From Schizophyllum amplum (Eukaryota; Basidiomycota; Agaricomycetes; Agaricales; Schizophyllaceae), in the NCBI GenBank assembly GCA_007026445.1, contig VDMD01000004.1, positions 868,001-932,000 of the forward strand: DNA of 64,000 nucleotides, written 5' to 3'. The notes under the pieces are model-generated. The model made no database searches. It was not told the origin of the DNA and saw only the letters and a program-made list of their open reading frames with translations. A program made the translations under genes and the position numbers. Positions within the stretch are counted from its first letter, which is position 1, and the number at the start of each line of letters is the position of its first letter. Positions 48,282 through 59,580 of this stretch are shown one piece after another.

Positions 48282-49438
48282 GCTCGCTAGTCTGACGAAG
48301 GTGAACCTGTCGTGTCGGCTTCACGGCACAATCCATTTTTTGGTGACAAAGCGGCGGTGCCGGACCGGAGTTTAGTCTCGTGACAGCGCCACAAATACTG
48401 GTGACCGACGACCGTGCGAACACTTGTCCGGGTGTTGCCGGGACAGGTCAAGCGTCACTCACCGCACGCCGCGCGCGGCGTCGGTAGATGTTCCAGGTCC
48501 ATGTGGTCTACGTCGCGGACGTGCGAAGCACGGCAGCGATGCGGGACGGTAGTACGAACAAGTACGTACTATTAGGAGGCCGGGGTGAGGAGACATAAGA
48601 CGCTAAGGGTATTACTATGGTAACAATGGCGTGTCCACTACATATCCACAAGGGGGATAGACGGGGCGTCCGAGTCAAGTCCGAGTCCAAACTCAGAGTC
48701 CAAGTCCGTTGGTGGGTTGTCGACGACGCTGAGCGAGCACTTGATAGTTGTTGCCAAAACAGTGAGACGTCATCGTCACATGCCCAGGGTCGTATGCGCG
48801 GTGAGCACATCCCGCAACAGGTCTTGGCGCTATCTTCCAGCTGCAGTTCACGGACTTTGAGCTCCCTTATGTCCGTGTTCGACTTTGCTCTTGATCTCCA
48901 TGTAAAACTGTGTCCAAACTGTGGAAGGCTCTCTCTACCGCTCTCTGTACTGTCCTCTGCGACTCGACTCGATAGCACTCTTATACGTGTGCCTGGCCGA
49001 CGGCAAAACACAATAGCGAGGCTCCAGTTGCTCCTCCACAATGCCATTCTCTCAGCCTGCGTCATCCCATAGATGACTTCCTTCCTCTCGCTTCTCCTTG
49101 GCCCTTTCCTTCGGCCGATACAGTAAACACATCGGGACCCAGTGAGTACCTTTCCCTCCCCATGGCATTGCCTGGCATCGCTCACTTGCGGGGATTGCAG
49201 CCGGCCCTTCGTCCGTGCCCGCAGTAGCCGGGAGCTGAATGCACAGAAAACGGTCGATCGCCTTCGGTCTCCAGGCGGAACCAGGCCGTCTGGCCGTTCC
49301 CCGACCGAGCCCCGCGCTGCTCGTTGCGGCACCCGCAGCCTCCAGCCGATGCGTGGCGGGGGAGCGCCGATGCCCAGCGATGCCCGTGGCCAACCCCCAT
49401 CCTGATATCCAAATCGACTGAACGTTCAGGCGAGAACC

Positions 49439-49519
49439 GTGGGGCGCCTCTGTGCCTGGCCTGGGGGTTGCTGGGGCGCCTTGCCGGGGCCCGGGGCGCG
49501 CACATTCCTCGTGGCGGGG
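49439..49519. promoter_or_regulatory. cluster of Cre1/Mig1-type SYGGRG sites
   Basis: Six matches to SYGGRG lie within 81 bp: GTGGGG (49439), CTGGGG (49461, 49471), CCGGGG (49484, 49491) and GCGGGG (49514). They are about 340-415 bp before the transporter start. The motif binds the fungal carbon-catabolite repressor, so glucose repression is a reasonable inference; local GC richness weakens it. Confidence 0.4.
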
Positions 49520-49787
49520 CTCTGGTCTTCGACTTCAGCCTCGCGTGAGGCCAGCTTTCTTTGTGTGCCCACTGGGCCACAACGTGCTCCTGCGTTTTCT
49601 CATCATCATCGCCACCGCTGATAGGCCGTTAGGCCGTTAGGTCCGAGGCGTGCGCACACAGTCGGAAGTACAGCCCAGGCGGGTCTCCTTATTGCTCGAC
49701 ACGGCTTTTGCAACCGATCGCCCGGGAGATCGAACGTCAAGGGCTGTAATACTAATTATTACAAATTTCACTTCCGCCCGTCGCGCG

Positions 49788-49794
49788 TATATAT
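49788..49794 (+). promoter_or_regulatory. TATA box of the sugar transporter
   Basis: TATATAT inside a nearly palindromic GCGCG-TATATAT-GCGCGC context, 61 bp before the ATG at 49855 and followed by a CT-rich leader. Confidence 0.55.
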
Positions 49795-49854
49795 GCGCGC
49801 GGCGCATCGGTCTATGGTTGCCAATCCCCCCTCCCCCACCTCCCTCAGCCCGCC

Positions 49855-51642
49855 ATGCCTTCCGCTGCGACGCCGACCATGACCACCAATATCTTCAGTC
49901 CGGAGTACAGACGGGCGATGCTGTTCTGTGGCGTCGCCGTCATTGGCGCGGTACTCTATGGCTACGACGGTACCTACTACACGTCCATCCTCGAGATGGA
50001 CAAGTTCAAGCAAGACTTCGGGCAGTTGCAGGAGGACGGCACTTACGACATAACCAGCACGATACGTTCAGTAGTGAGTACACATCTCTTTTATAGGGAA
50101 TCAGGTTGCTCAATCCTTATTCAGACCACTTCTATTGTCCAGGCCGGAGAGGTCGTCGGTGCATTGTGCGCAGGACCTATTGGTGACTGGGGAGGCCGTC
50201 GCGCGGGCATCCTTGCTGCTTGCATTCTTGTGACTCTCGGTGTCATTCTCCAAATGATTGTCGCCGGAAGCGTACCGCTCCTCGGCGTCGGTCGCGCTAT
50301 CCTTGGCATGGGTATCGGCGTCATCTCGAACGCTGTCCCCCTCTATCTCTCCGAGGTTCGTAGCTAAGAGCATGTCCCATATGCCTAGCCTAACGTCGCA
50401 TAGATTCCCCCCGTCGCCATTCGTGGCTCCGTCGTCGGAAGTTGGCAACTCATGCTCGCAATTGGTCAAGTTATTGGCGCCTGCGTTGGCCAAGGAACGC
50501 ACGGCATGTCAAACACTGGCGCATACCGCATACCCATGGGCATCAACCTCGCCTTCATCATCATCCTCGCGGCCGGCGTCATGTTCATCATTCCCGAATC
50601 GCCGCGCTGGCTGATTTCGAAGAACAAGAACGGCGAGGCGCTGTCTGCCCTTCACAGGGTTCACCATGGTCAGGCCGACGAAGATGCTCAGGTTGACGAG
50701 CAATACGACTTATACATGAAGGCGAAGCAGGAGGAGGCGGACCTTACAAACTCCGAGCCGAGTCGCTGGAGTGATCTCTTCAAGGGCACGACCCGCCGCA
50801 AGTTTATCTGCTCCGTCGGTATCCTCATGGGCCAGCAAATCGGTGGTGTTCAGTTCATCTTCTCATATACAACGACTTTCCTGGGCAACGTCGGCGTCGG
50901 CTCTCCGTTCATCATCACCATCATCGTGGTATGTACCCGCGTTCAATGCATAGGCACGTCATGAACTCTTCCCACAGGATATCGTCGAAGTCCTCGGCGT
51001 CGTCGTCAGCTTCTTCCTCGTCAACCGCTTCGGACGTCGCCCTCTGCTGCTCATCACCAGCGCGTTCATGACCACCTTCCTCATCATCGTCGGCGCTATG
51101 GGCTCCCTGCAAGGCCATCGCTCCCAGGGCGAGAATAACCTCATCGCCGCCGGTATCATCCTCTACGTCTTCTTCTTCAACCTTGCCTGGGGCCCTCTCG
51201 CCTGGGTCGTCGCCACCGAGCTCTCGGGAGGCAAAAACAGGCAGAAGATCATGTCCGTCGGCACGGCGTGCTTCTGGCTCTGCGCGTTCGTCGTCACATT
51301 CACGCTGCCGTACCTGTACGACGCGGACGAGGCGGGTCTTGAGGCGCAGATTGGCTATATCTATGCGGGCGGTTCCGCCATCGCGATGGCCTTCGTCTAC
51401 TTCTTCATCCCCGAGACCTTGGGCCGCAGTCTTGAGGAGATCAACCGTACGTCGGCTTTATCTCGCTTCACTCTCGCTTTACTCACCTACTCCCTTCAGA
51501 CCTGATGGATGCGCAAATCCCCGCTCGCTCATGGGCCGCGTACGACCTTGCCAAGGAGGTCGAGCACGAGACGAAGGTCAAGGGCGACCGCGCTGAGATC
51601 CACCACGTTGAGGAGGCTGGAGCTATGAAGGAGGAAGTCTAA
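49855..51642 (+). CDS. MFS sugar transporter, sugar porter family
   Basis: A twelve-helix proton-coupled or facilitative sugar transporter of the plasma membrane. Exons 49855-50073, 50125-50355, 50404-50928, 50978-51446 and 51500-51642 give 1587 nt and 528 residues. Family signatures are FCGVAVIGAVLYGYDGTYY in helix 1, GDWGGRRAG, PLYLSE followed by IPPVAIRGSVVGSWQ, IPESPRWL, LMGQQIGGVQFIFSY, NRFGRRPLL, FNLAWGPLAWVVATEL and FFIPETLGRSLEEIN. The hexose, maltose or other specificity cannot be told from motifs. The two ATGs at the start (49855, 49879) are close; the first is used. Confidence 0.93.
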
Positions 51643-52183
51643 ACAATCACAATCCCTTCGTCTGTCTACTCTGCTCTCGTCCTTCGGCTGTCGCCTGGCG
51701 GTTGTCCACGCCGTATATATATCACTCTTCGCACTCACCCCTCGCCTTGCATTGCACTAACCCCGCCTTGCATGATCTATCATATATATCTCTGTAACAT
51801 TTACGGCTGTTTCAAGCCTGCCACCCTCCCCATAATCTGTACATTTAGCTATATCGCATAGGGCCTCGTTCGTGTACATAGGTCGCACACCATTGATTTA
51901 CTAGTTACTGGTACTAGACGGTAGAGCCTAGACTCGACGGTACGCCTTAGAGAAATAGAGACATCGTCAATTGGACCCTTCGCCTGATCTGGGGAGAACA
52001 AACATTAGCGCTAAGTAGCTGGCATGGCTGTCTTGGTGCTTGAAAACATTGGGCATTCTCGAAAAGAACAATGGCGATAATTTTGTGGCGTCTTATCGCG
52101 GCTTGTCCTCGACGTTCAACTCCAACGGCGCATTGCGCTCACATACCTAAGGCTACGTATTCTCTTGCTTGTCGATCTTCAAG
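51643..52183. other. intergenic, no gene seen
   Basis: 3' flank of the transporter, with several TATATA-like stretches near 51714 and 51780, and the promoter side of DRG1. Confidence 0.4.
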
Positions 52184-54104
52184 ATGGGTATCGTTGAGAA
52201 AGTGAGCCACAGTCCTCGTCCACGCGACATACTCTAACCATGCTCAACAGATGAAGGAGATCGAGGGTATGTGGTGCGCATACGAGAGCACGTCGAGTTG
52301 AATGCATATGTCCACCCGACAGATGAGATGGCCAGGAGTGCGTAAATGTGTTATACCTTTGCTGCTTCTGCTCACCTATGTCACAGCGCAGAAGAATAAG
52401 GTGATTGCCCATGTAGCAGCGCACTGAGCTCCCACCGATCGTCGGTACAAGTAGGCGACGGAATACCATCTTGGTCTCCTCAAAGCGAAGCTAGCACGGT
52501 ACCGTGCGCAACTTCTGGAGCCAGCCTCGAAGTCTAGTGGAGGAGGCACTGGCTTCGATGTGCAGAAGTCGGGGGACGCGCGAATAGCGCTGATCGGGTT
52601 TCCGTCTGTGGGCAAGGTACGTTCGTTGCCTCTTGATGTGCTTTCATATCCTGATGGATCTTATTTGCGCAGTCTACGCTTCTCTCCAAGACCACTCATA
52701 CCGCCTCCGAGACCGCGGCATACGAGTTCACTACGCTTACTGTACGTTACCTCGCCTGAGGTATCCCAAAGATACGCGTACAAATGTGCCACACAGGCCA
52801 TCCCCGGAGTGATCGAATACAAGGGCGCACGCATACAGCTTCTGGATTTGCCTGGTATCGTCGAAGGTGCCGCCCAGGGTCGTGGTCGTGGGCGGCAGGT
52901 TGTTTCGACTGCGAAGACCGCCGATCTGATCGTCATCATGTTGGATGCGACGAAGAGCGACGAGCAAAAGAGGTTGCTCGAGATCGAGGTCTGTCAGACG
53001 TATCGGTACTTTGCGATGATTTTTGACGCGGTAAAGCTCGACGCAGTAGGCATTCGCTTGAACAAGCAAAAACCGGACATTGTCTTCAAAAAGAAAGTCA
53101 CTGGCGGTGTATGTGATTCGGACGCGTCTTGACAGATGGTAGACTAACGAGATGCGCAGATCACTGTCCGTCTCTTCCTTGTCCGACCGATCGTGGCGCT
53201 CATCTTGAACAGTTCACTGCGACCGTCAAACTTACGAAGACGGACGAGAAGACTATCCGGACGATCTTGGCGGGCTACAAGCTGCACAACTGCGATGTCA
53301 TGATCCGAGAAGACGTCAGTGATGTCCCTGCTGCCTCCTCGCGCCAACTTAGCGTGCACATCCAGATCACCACCGACGAATTCATCGACGTGCTCATAGG
53401 AAATCGCAAATACGTTCCTTGTTTATGCGAGTGCTTGGCCTCGAATTTTGCTCGCTCCTTCTTACCATCGGTCTAGACGTGTACAACAAGATCGATTCTA
53501 TCAGCTTGGAACAGGTCGACAAGATCGCGCGAGAACCTCACACTGCGGTCATCAGTTGTGAGATGGATCTGAAGTGCGTGAAATGTCACGAGCATTGTGG
53601 AAAACGGCATGTTGACGTGCGTTCCAGCTTGGACTACCTGATCGAGCGTATGTGGGACGACCTCGGACTCGTCAAAGTTTACACAAAGAAGCGAGGGGCA
53701 CATCCCGATCTTGACGACCCTGTCTGCCTCCGCAAGGGCGCCACTGTCGAGGCCAGTTCTACTTGCGCTACATCTTGCGCTCTTTGGTCTGACAACGCCC
53801 TTGACAGATTGTCTGCAACAGTATTCACAGGTCACTCGTGCCGAGCTTCAAGTATGCGCTAGTATGGTGAGCTTTCTAATTGTCGATGATTTGCCTCATC
53901 TCAACGTTCCAACAGGGTTGGTGATTGTCTTCGCTCTTCGCACGACGTACTTAGTATGTTCCAGGGCAAGTCCAGCAAATTCAACCCTCACGCGCAGAAG
54001 GTCAGTCTCAACCACGTGGTGCAGGACGAAGACGTCGTCTCAAGTAAGTACTTCAAAAGTGAACATTTCTATGCTGACTTTCGCACACAGTATTCACGAA
54101 GTAG
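52184..54104 (+). CDS. RBG1: developmentally regulated GTP-binding protein DRG1/Rbg1
   Basis: An OBG/DRG-family GTPase linked to translation; cytosolic, usually bound to a DFRP/Tma46 partner. It begins MGIVEK at 52184 and is cut into many small exons: MKEIE, DEMART, QKNK, then [21 protein letters not shown]1 is GFPSVGKST (intron inside), G2 is in [10 protein letters not shown]3 is [20 protein letters not shown]4 is NKID in [16 protein letters not shown], and G5 is SCEMDLNLD. The C-terminal TGS region runs [66 protein letters not shown]. Two introns appear to use GC donors: GCGAGT after VPCL/Y near 53429, and GCCAGT after GATVE near 53753. Confidence 0.93.
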
Positions 54105-54643
54105 ATCTCGGTTGCATGTATCACTATCTCCCGCGATGTATCATACGTTTTATTCGCAACCCATACCGCATCAGCCCGAACCAGATGCGCCATCCGGATC
54201 CGTGTGCACGTATGCCCAGTCTGGTATCTGTCGAAGCAAATGTGAGCTCTCGCCTGGCTCTCGCAGATGCTCGTTGATCCGACCTCGGGTCGAGGCTAAT
54301 GCTGCGAACAAGACGCGCAATATTCTAAACAATCCAGATCGCCAGCCTCCCTAACATGTCTCGTCCCACGGTATCCAGGTTACCGCTCATATACATGTCC
54401 TCTCTGGCCTCGTACATCGCAACTATAGACGACCGCTCGTATATACCTCCAGGCAGCCTTGTATTATAACCACAACACACCCCCGACGACTGGCACATGA
54501 TCCCAGCACCGGCACCGTCAATGACCTGCATCTGAAGCACTCAGAGTACTGAAGTTCATTGCCACTTTCCCGGTGGACCCGGGTAGGTTCGGACATATGG
54601 AGCCGTGTGATACACCCGGTATATCTCGGTGCCCTCAGATCCT
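54105..54643. other. intergenic, no gene seen
   Basis: 3' flanks of two convergent genes. A 71-codon minus open frame (54325-54540) could be a last exon of the MYND fragment, but nothing supports it. Confidence 0.35.
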
Positions 54644-55376
54644 CTACATATGAGCTCTTGCCAACCGGATGTCAAAATAGCCACAGTCAATGTTACCGGT
54701 GCTCCCTCGCCCACCCCTAGGAAGCTTTGCTCGCACTGCTACCATCTTGAAGTCATCTTCCCTCCTTGCAGGCCACGTCGATAGGTGTACCCACGGCAAG
54801 CACTCAGATATCACCTTCAGCATGTCGTCCCCTAACAGAGCGCTATTGTACTCGGCATAGTCGACGAATACAACGAGTTGCTCCGACTCTGAACGTCTGG
54901 CGCTGGTCTGCTGACAGGCCCTGATATTTTGCAGAAGGCCAGATCTCGCCCGGTTCACGTGCGTCCTCGCCATAATGATTGCATGCTTGTAGCTGCCTAG
55001 CGAGAGTCCGGAGGCTAAGAGGACGGGTAAGCGAGCAATCTGCGAGCGAGACGCGCAAACACTGCGCAAACGTACGGTTGAGAGCATGACATTGGTGCGC
55101 GTTGTGATAATCCCAATTTCGCTTCTGACACTCTGGTGAGCAGTAACATCTCCTTTGGCAAGCGCATTTTCCGGGAGGCACTAAAATATCATATGAGCGG
55201 AGTTCAGCGACCAGAAGATGCTGGCATACGGCCTCGTTGCAGCACTTAAGCTCGCCCCACACAGAGCGAGAATCACCCCGTACGGAAGTCGAGAGCAGCC
55301 CATTGTCTCCATTGTTCCCAACCCTGTATGGGGAACAAGAGTGGCAGAATCCGGCCCGTCCGGGCATCAGTCTCAT
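54644..55376 (-). CDS. MYND-finger protein, possibly truncated
   Basis: A second MYND-type protein in the window. The finger reads CCNEAVCQHLLVAELRS, then GKCACQRRCYCSPECQKRNW and HNAHQCHALN, with the second half in canonical spacing. After an intron near 55080-55040 the frame continues through RLPVLLASGLSLGSYKHAI and VVFVDYAEYNSALLGDDMLK, ending at 54644. The long N-terminal helical region usual for these proteins (as in the 9539 gene) is missing upstream. It is either a short relative or a decaying copy. The start (55376) and the exact splice sites are uncertain. Confidence 0.55.
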
Positions 55377-55705
55377 TCAATTGCTCTCAAGGGAATCGTG
55401 GATGGTGGCAGGATGGTGGTCAGTGACTAGCTAGTGACTAGTGAATATTGAATCATAATGCCCGTGACGGGTGTGATACACAGGCATTCGAACAGTCTCA
55501 ACAACAGACATGTGTATGCACCTGTCACCATGCTCACCGGAGCGAAGATTTGTTGAAGCTTCTCGCAACAAATCGTATGCGAACAGAGATCTCGGTGAAA
55601 GAATGCATCGTCTATGTAGAGAGGATGGGTATGTGTAGGGAAATAGGCGATAAGATACAGGATACAGCTAATGTACAGACACGATAGACCCAGAGAGATA
55701 TGCCA
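55377..55705. other. intergenic, no gene seen
   Basis: Between the MYND fragment and the 3' end of the H2B gene; no feature was recognised. Confidence 0.4.
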
Positions 55706-56312
55706 TTACTTGGCACCCTGCGACGAGAACTGAAGGGACGAGTGAGCAAGGGGACGGTGGAGACTGGACAAGAGACGAACCTTGGTCACCGACTTGGTGC
55801 CCTCAGAGATGGCGTGCTTGGCGAGCTCGCCAGGAAGAATGAGCCGCACAGACGTCTGGATCTCGCGTGATGAGATCGTCGACTTCTTCGAGTATGCCGC
55901 GAGCTCTGCAGACACCGTCAGTGGCTGCGGATTGGGGCAAAGGGGGGTCGACACGCACTGGAGGCCTCGGTGGCGATCCGCTCAAAGATGTCGTTGACGA
56001 ACGAGTTCAGGATGGCCATCGCCTTGTTCGAGATACCCGTGTCCGGGTGGACCTGCTTGAGGACTGGATGGCCCGTCAGTCAACGCCGTCCCCCTCGACG
56101 CCAAGGACGCGACACCACTCACCCTTGTAGATGTACGAGCTGTACGTCTCCTTGCGCGTCTTTTTGCGCTTCTTCTTGTCACCGCCCTCTCCGCCAGCTG
56201 CAGGCGCTGACTTGGACGCCGTCTTCTTCGCTGCCTTCTCGGCCTTGGCGGGCGCCTTGGATGCTGTCGACGCGGGCGCCTTACCGGCGGTGGATGCGGG
56301 CTTGGGGGCCAT
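55706..56312 (-). CDS. HTB1: histone H2B
   Basis: Core histone H2B, dimerising with H2A in the nucleosome. It starts [19 protein letters not shown], a Lys/Ala-rich tail, then [19 protein letters not shown]. An intron (GTGAGT donor) leads to [20 protein letters not shown] and [16 protein letters not shown] second intron precedes [20 protein letters not shown] and [20 protein letters not shown]. The last intron splits the C-terminal TK from FSSQGAK. The lysine in AISEGTKSV is the usual ubiquitination site. It is transcribed away from H2A at 56622. Confidence 0.97.
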
Positions 56313-56621
56313 AGCGGATGGGATGTGGAAATTCGAATGGGGGGTGGGGAGTGGGCGTCGGGGACAAGAGATGAAAAGATCAAAGCGGTGGACACCCGAT
56401 ATAAATACGGACGCGGCGCGTTTGTCCTCGTTTGTGCACCGACGCGTCTTTTTGTTGATGCGCATCAACAAAAGTCGAAAAGTCGCGCACGTGACCGTTC
56501 AGCGCGTATAAATATACGAGGTCCACGGCGATCGTCCCTTTTCCTCAACGTCCATCTCGCCCCGTCGCGCCCTCAAACACCGCTTCCACCAACACCACCA
56601 CCCCACTCTCAAACCATCACA
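56313..56621. promoter_or_regulatory. bidirectional histone H2B/H2A promoter
   Basis: A 309-bp divergent promoter. The H2B-side TATA box is the minus-strand TATTTATA near 56399-56407, and the H2A-side one is TATAAATA at 56507-56514. The perfect palindrome listed next lies at its centre. Divergent H2A-H2B pairing with shared control is normal in fungi. Confidence 0.75.
56450..56473. promoter_or_regulatory. perfect 24-bp palindrome midway between histone genes
   Basis: The half-site TTTTGTTGATGC (56450-56461) is followed directly by its exact reverse complement. The centre (56461/56462) is within about 6 bp of the midpoint between the two ATGs. The core ATGCGCAT recalls octamer-like histone elements. 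A dimeric factor acting on both genes is inferred. Confidence 0.65.
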
Positions 56622-57213
56622 ATGTCTGGCAAAGTCGGCGGCAAGGGCGGAAAGGCTGGTGGCAAGGCGGCGCGGCCGAGTCTGGCAAGGCGCAGTCGCG
56701 CTCCTCCAAGGCTGGTGCGTGGACCGATAAAGGCAGCTTGGGATGTAATCTGATATCGTCTGCAGGCCTCCAGTTCCCGGTCGGTCGTGTGCACCGTCTT
56801 TTGAAGAAGGGCAACTACGCGCAGCGTGTCGGTGCCGGCGCACCTGGTGAGTGGCTGAGGGTCCTTCGACGCGTTTTTTCGGCTTCTGACTCGCCAAACC
56901 CTTCAGTCTACCTCGCTGCCGTGCTCGAATACCTGGCTGCTGAGATCCTCGAGCTGGCTGGCAACGCCGCGCGCGACAACAAGAAGCAGCGTATTGTCCC
57001 CCGTCACTTGCAGCTCGCCATCCGCAATGACGAAGAGTGCGTGTTCGACGCGCTATCTGACACATCCCCTTTGCTCATTGTCTTATCAGGTTGAACAAGC
57101 TGCTCGGCGACGTCGTCATCTCGCAGGGTGGTGTCGTGCCTCACATCCAGGCCGAGCTTCTGCCGTCAAAGAGTGGCAAGGGCAAGAAGGAGGATGCCAG
57201 CCAGGAGGTGTAA
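56622..57213 (+). CDS. HTA1: histone H2A with C-terminal SQEV motif, frame break in tail
   Basis: Core histone H2A. Exons are 56622-56714, 56766-56846, 56907-57036 and 57090-57213. The tail is [17 protein letters not shown], then [14 protein letters not shown], followed by [70 protein letters not shown] and [20 protein letters not shown]. It ends [12 protein letters not shown]. The terminal SQEV is the phosphorylation site used in DNA-damage signalling (gamma-H2A). The exons sum to 428 nt, one short of a whole frame. The break lies in a GC-rich stretch at about 56667-56676, within the tail. All else is intact, so an assembly error is likely. Confidence 0.94.
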
Positions 57214-57842
57214 GGCTTTGGGCTGATTTATCATGGGTCTCGCTTGCTTCGCATCTACATCTCGGATTTGTACCATACCTTGTAATGTATTCCCTAGCTT
57301 ACGCGCATACTAGCAGTTATTGGGCGCTCTGCATCCCAGGCTGCGAATCTTCTTCAGTGTCTCCATGAGTGTCTCCTTCAGGCTGTCTCTATTGTGAACT
57401 TGCGCTTGTACACAGTGCACTGTCCAAACTTTTGAGCATGTCTTGCCTTCTCCTCTCACTGCATCTGACCCATTTTGCTCAGGGTGTAAGCGGCTGGCGC
57501 GGACAGCAAGGGAATCGACCACTATCAGCCCATCTTGCGCTACTATATACTCCAATCGAGGCAGAAATGCTATCCATGTGCCATGCCTTCCCTGATGCGC
57601 TGGTCCATTCAGCTCTGCTCTGTCCACACTAACCCGAGACGGAGTATCTCAGATAGAAGCGCGACTCTCCACACGGCGGCGGACCTACGAGAATTGTGGG
57701 CATGGGTCATATGAGGTGCGCCCGTCACGCATGGAATGGGATTCCTGCTCACGTATATAAAGGTAGCAGCGATGCGTGCTCCTGCGCGTGCGTCTCCAGT
57801 CGTTCCCAGAAGGACGAATAGGCCGTACCAAAGAGAACAATT
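57214..57842. other. intergenic, 3' of H2A and promoter of carboxypeptidase
   Basis: No gene was recognised. It contains the TATA box described next. Confidence 0.4.
57754..57761 (+). promoter_or_regulatory. TATA box of the carboxypeptidase gene
   Basis: TATATAAA, 82 bp before the ATG at 57843, a typical spacing for a strongly expressed fungal gene. Confidence 0.6.
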
Positions 57843-59580
57843 ATGCTTTCCTGGCTTGTCCTCGCACCTCTCACAGCCGTCTGCGCGGCCGCCCTGCAGC
57901 AATCGGCGGACTACGCGTCCAAGTACGATGGTGTGCGTGTCCTACGCGTCCCGGGCGCCGTGGACGCGCTTGTCAACTCGTACGGCCTGACGCGATGGGA
58001 CACGCGAGGGACGCACATCGACGTGCAAGTCCCTGCTTCCGTGTACGACGATTTTATGAACGCGGTGGCTACGCTTGGGGCGAATGCGACTCAAACCATG
58101 GATGTTATGGTCATGCACGAGGATCTAGGCGCGAGTATCCGCGAGGAGAGTGCGGGAATGCTTGACTACAAGCGGCCCGAGGAGTCTGGTGCGCCCTGAC
58201 CTCACTCGATTCGCAGGATCGGGTGCTTACCTGCTGTTTTACAGAAGAGGGTCTGGTAGGTTTAGTGAGCGAGTCGTGGTTCCTCAATTACCACTCGTAT
58301 GCGGATCATCTGCAGTACCTGGACGATCTTGTGCGCACGACGATATTCTTTGATCAAGTTCGCTCATGAGTCGCGGGATCATAGGTGGCTACCTACCCCG
58401 ACAATGCTGCGGTGTTCACTAGCGGGACAAGCCTTCAAGGGAACCCTATCACTGGCATCAACCTCTACGGCTCTGGAGGATCTGGAAGTGCACCCGCGGT
58501 GGTAATTCACGGCACCGTGCACGCGCGCGAGTGGATTGCGGCGATGGTACGTTACACCAATCCATTGTATGCTGCTTGTTGCGGATGCGTACCTCTAGGT
58601 CTCGGAGGGCTTTGCGTATAGCCTACTTGCGAACTACACGGCGGGCGACGAAGAAGCCATCAGCTACCTCGAGAGCTATGATATCTATATCATCCCGAAC
58701 GTGAACCCGGACGGTGCGTGTATTCGTGTCGCATGGGAGCAGGCGGTTGCTGACAATTGACGTGTTGTAGGCTTCATCTACTCGCAGGAGGAAGAGCGCA
58801 TGTGGCGCAAGACGCGTGACCCGCCGCCGAGTGGTAGCACCTGCTATGGTGTGGACATCAACCGCAACTGGGCTCATGCCAGCTGGGGGCAGGCCCGCGG
58901 GGCGTCGACTGATCCGTGCGCGGAGGACTACAAGGTTTGTTCTACTATATGTCGTACTTTTGTTTGAGTGCTAATAAATCGTAGGGGGCCTCGGCGGGGA
59001 GCACAGCAGAGGTCAAGGGCCTCGCGGCATTCATAGACGAGATTGCCAACTCTACCGCGGGAGGGAAGATGTACATGGACGTCCATTCGTACAGCCAACT
59101 TTTTATGTCCGGTGCGTCTTGTCGTCACGTTGATTTATCCCCTTGACTTACGCCTCTTTCAGCTTACGGCTGGACGTGCACGCAGGCAGCCGCCAACGCT
59201 GCTGAGCTCAATTCATTGACGGCCGGGTTTGCGGATGCGCTGGCAGATGTATATGGGACGCGGTATGACAGTGGGCCTATCTGCCAGACCATCTATCCCG
59301 TGTCGGGTGACTCTGTCGACTACGCGTATGACAACGCGTTCGTATAAGCCAGTTTTACACCGTGGCTAGTGATGGCTGATATCCGAGCTGCAGTGGTATC
59401 CCATACTCGTTCACGCCGGAGCTGCGTGACACGGGCAGAAATGGGTTTGTCCTTCCGGCAAGCCAGATACTGCCGAGTGTCATCGAAACGTATGCTGGTG
59501 AGCTCTCGCGCGTTGTTGAGGGTAGAAAGAGACTAACGAGGCGGTTAGGCTTGAAGTACCTGCTGGCGAACATGGATTGA
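57843..59580 (+). CDS. secreted M14A zinc carboxypeptidase
   Basis: A pancreatic-type metallocarboxypeptidase that removes C-terminal residues from peptides outside the cell or in the vacuole. The signal peptide is [16 protein letters not shown], followed by an activation propeptide of about 90 residues ([20 protein letters not shown] onward). The catalytic domain has the zinc site HAREW, then [20 protein letters not shown], the second zinc ligand in [17 protein letters not shown], and the catalytic glutamate in [20 protein letters not shown]. It ends LKYLLANMD. Several introns are present; the one after DYAYDN (donor GTTCGT) was picked because it restores NAGIPYSF. The Ile/Phe-side pocket residue and substrate class were not resolved. 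Confidence 0.93.

Larger units (their letters stand above)
48282..49854. other. 1.6-kb gene-free region upstream of sugar transporter
   Basis: No credible gene. A 274-codon minus-strand open frame (48508-49332) has no conserved motif and atypical composition. The region has GAGTCCAAGTCCG-type short repeats near 48670-48710 and a small tandem TAGGCCGT at 49621-49640. It carries the regulatory candidates listed separately. It probably serves as the long promoter of the transporter and the promoter of the MPP gene. Confidence 0.45.

Noticed and set aside
48508..49332. 274-codon minus-strand open frame
   Set aside because: No conserved motif, Arg/Ser-biased composition, no splice structure; lies in a GC-rich promoter region where long open frames arise by chance.
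49621..49650. Tandem TAGGCCGT as a telomere-like or CRISPR-like repeat
   Set aside because: Only two to three units and no spacer structure; not a telomere motif or an array.
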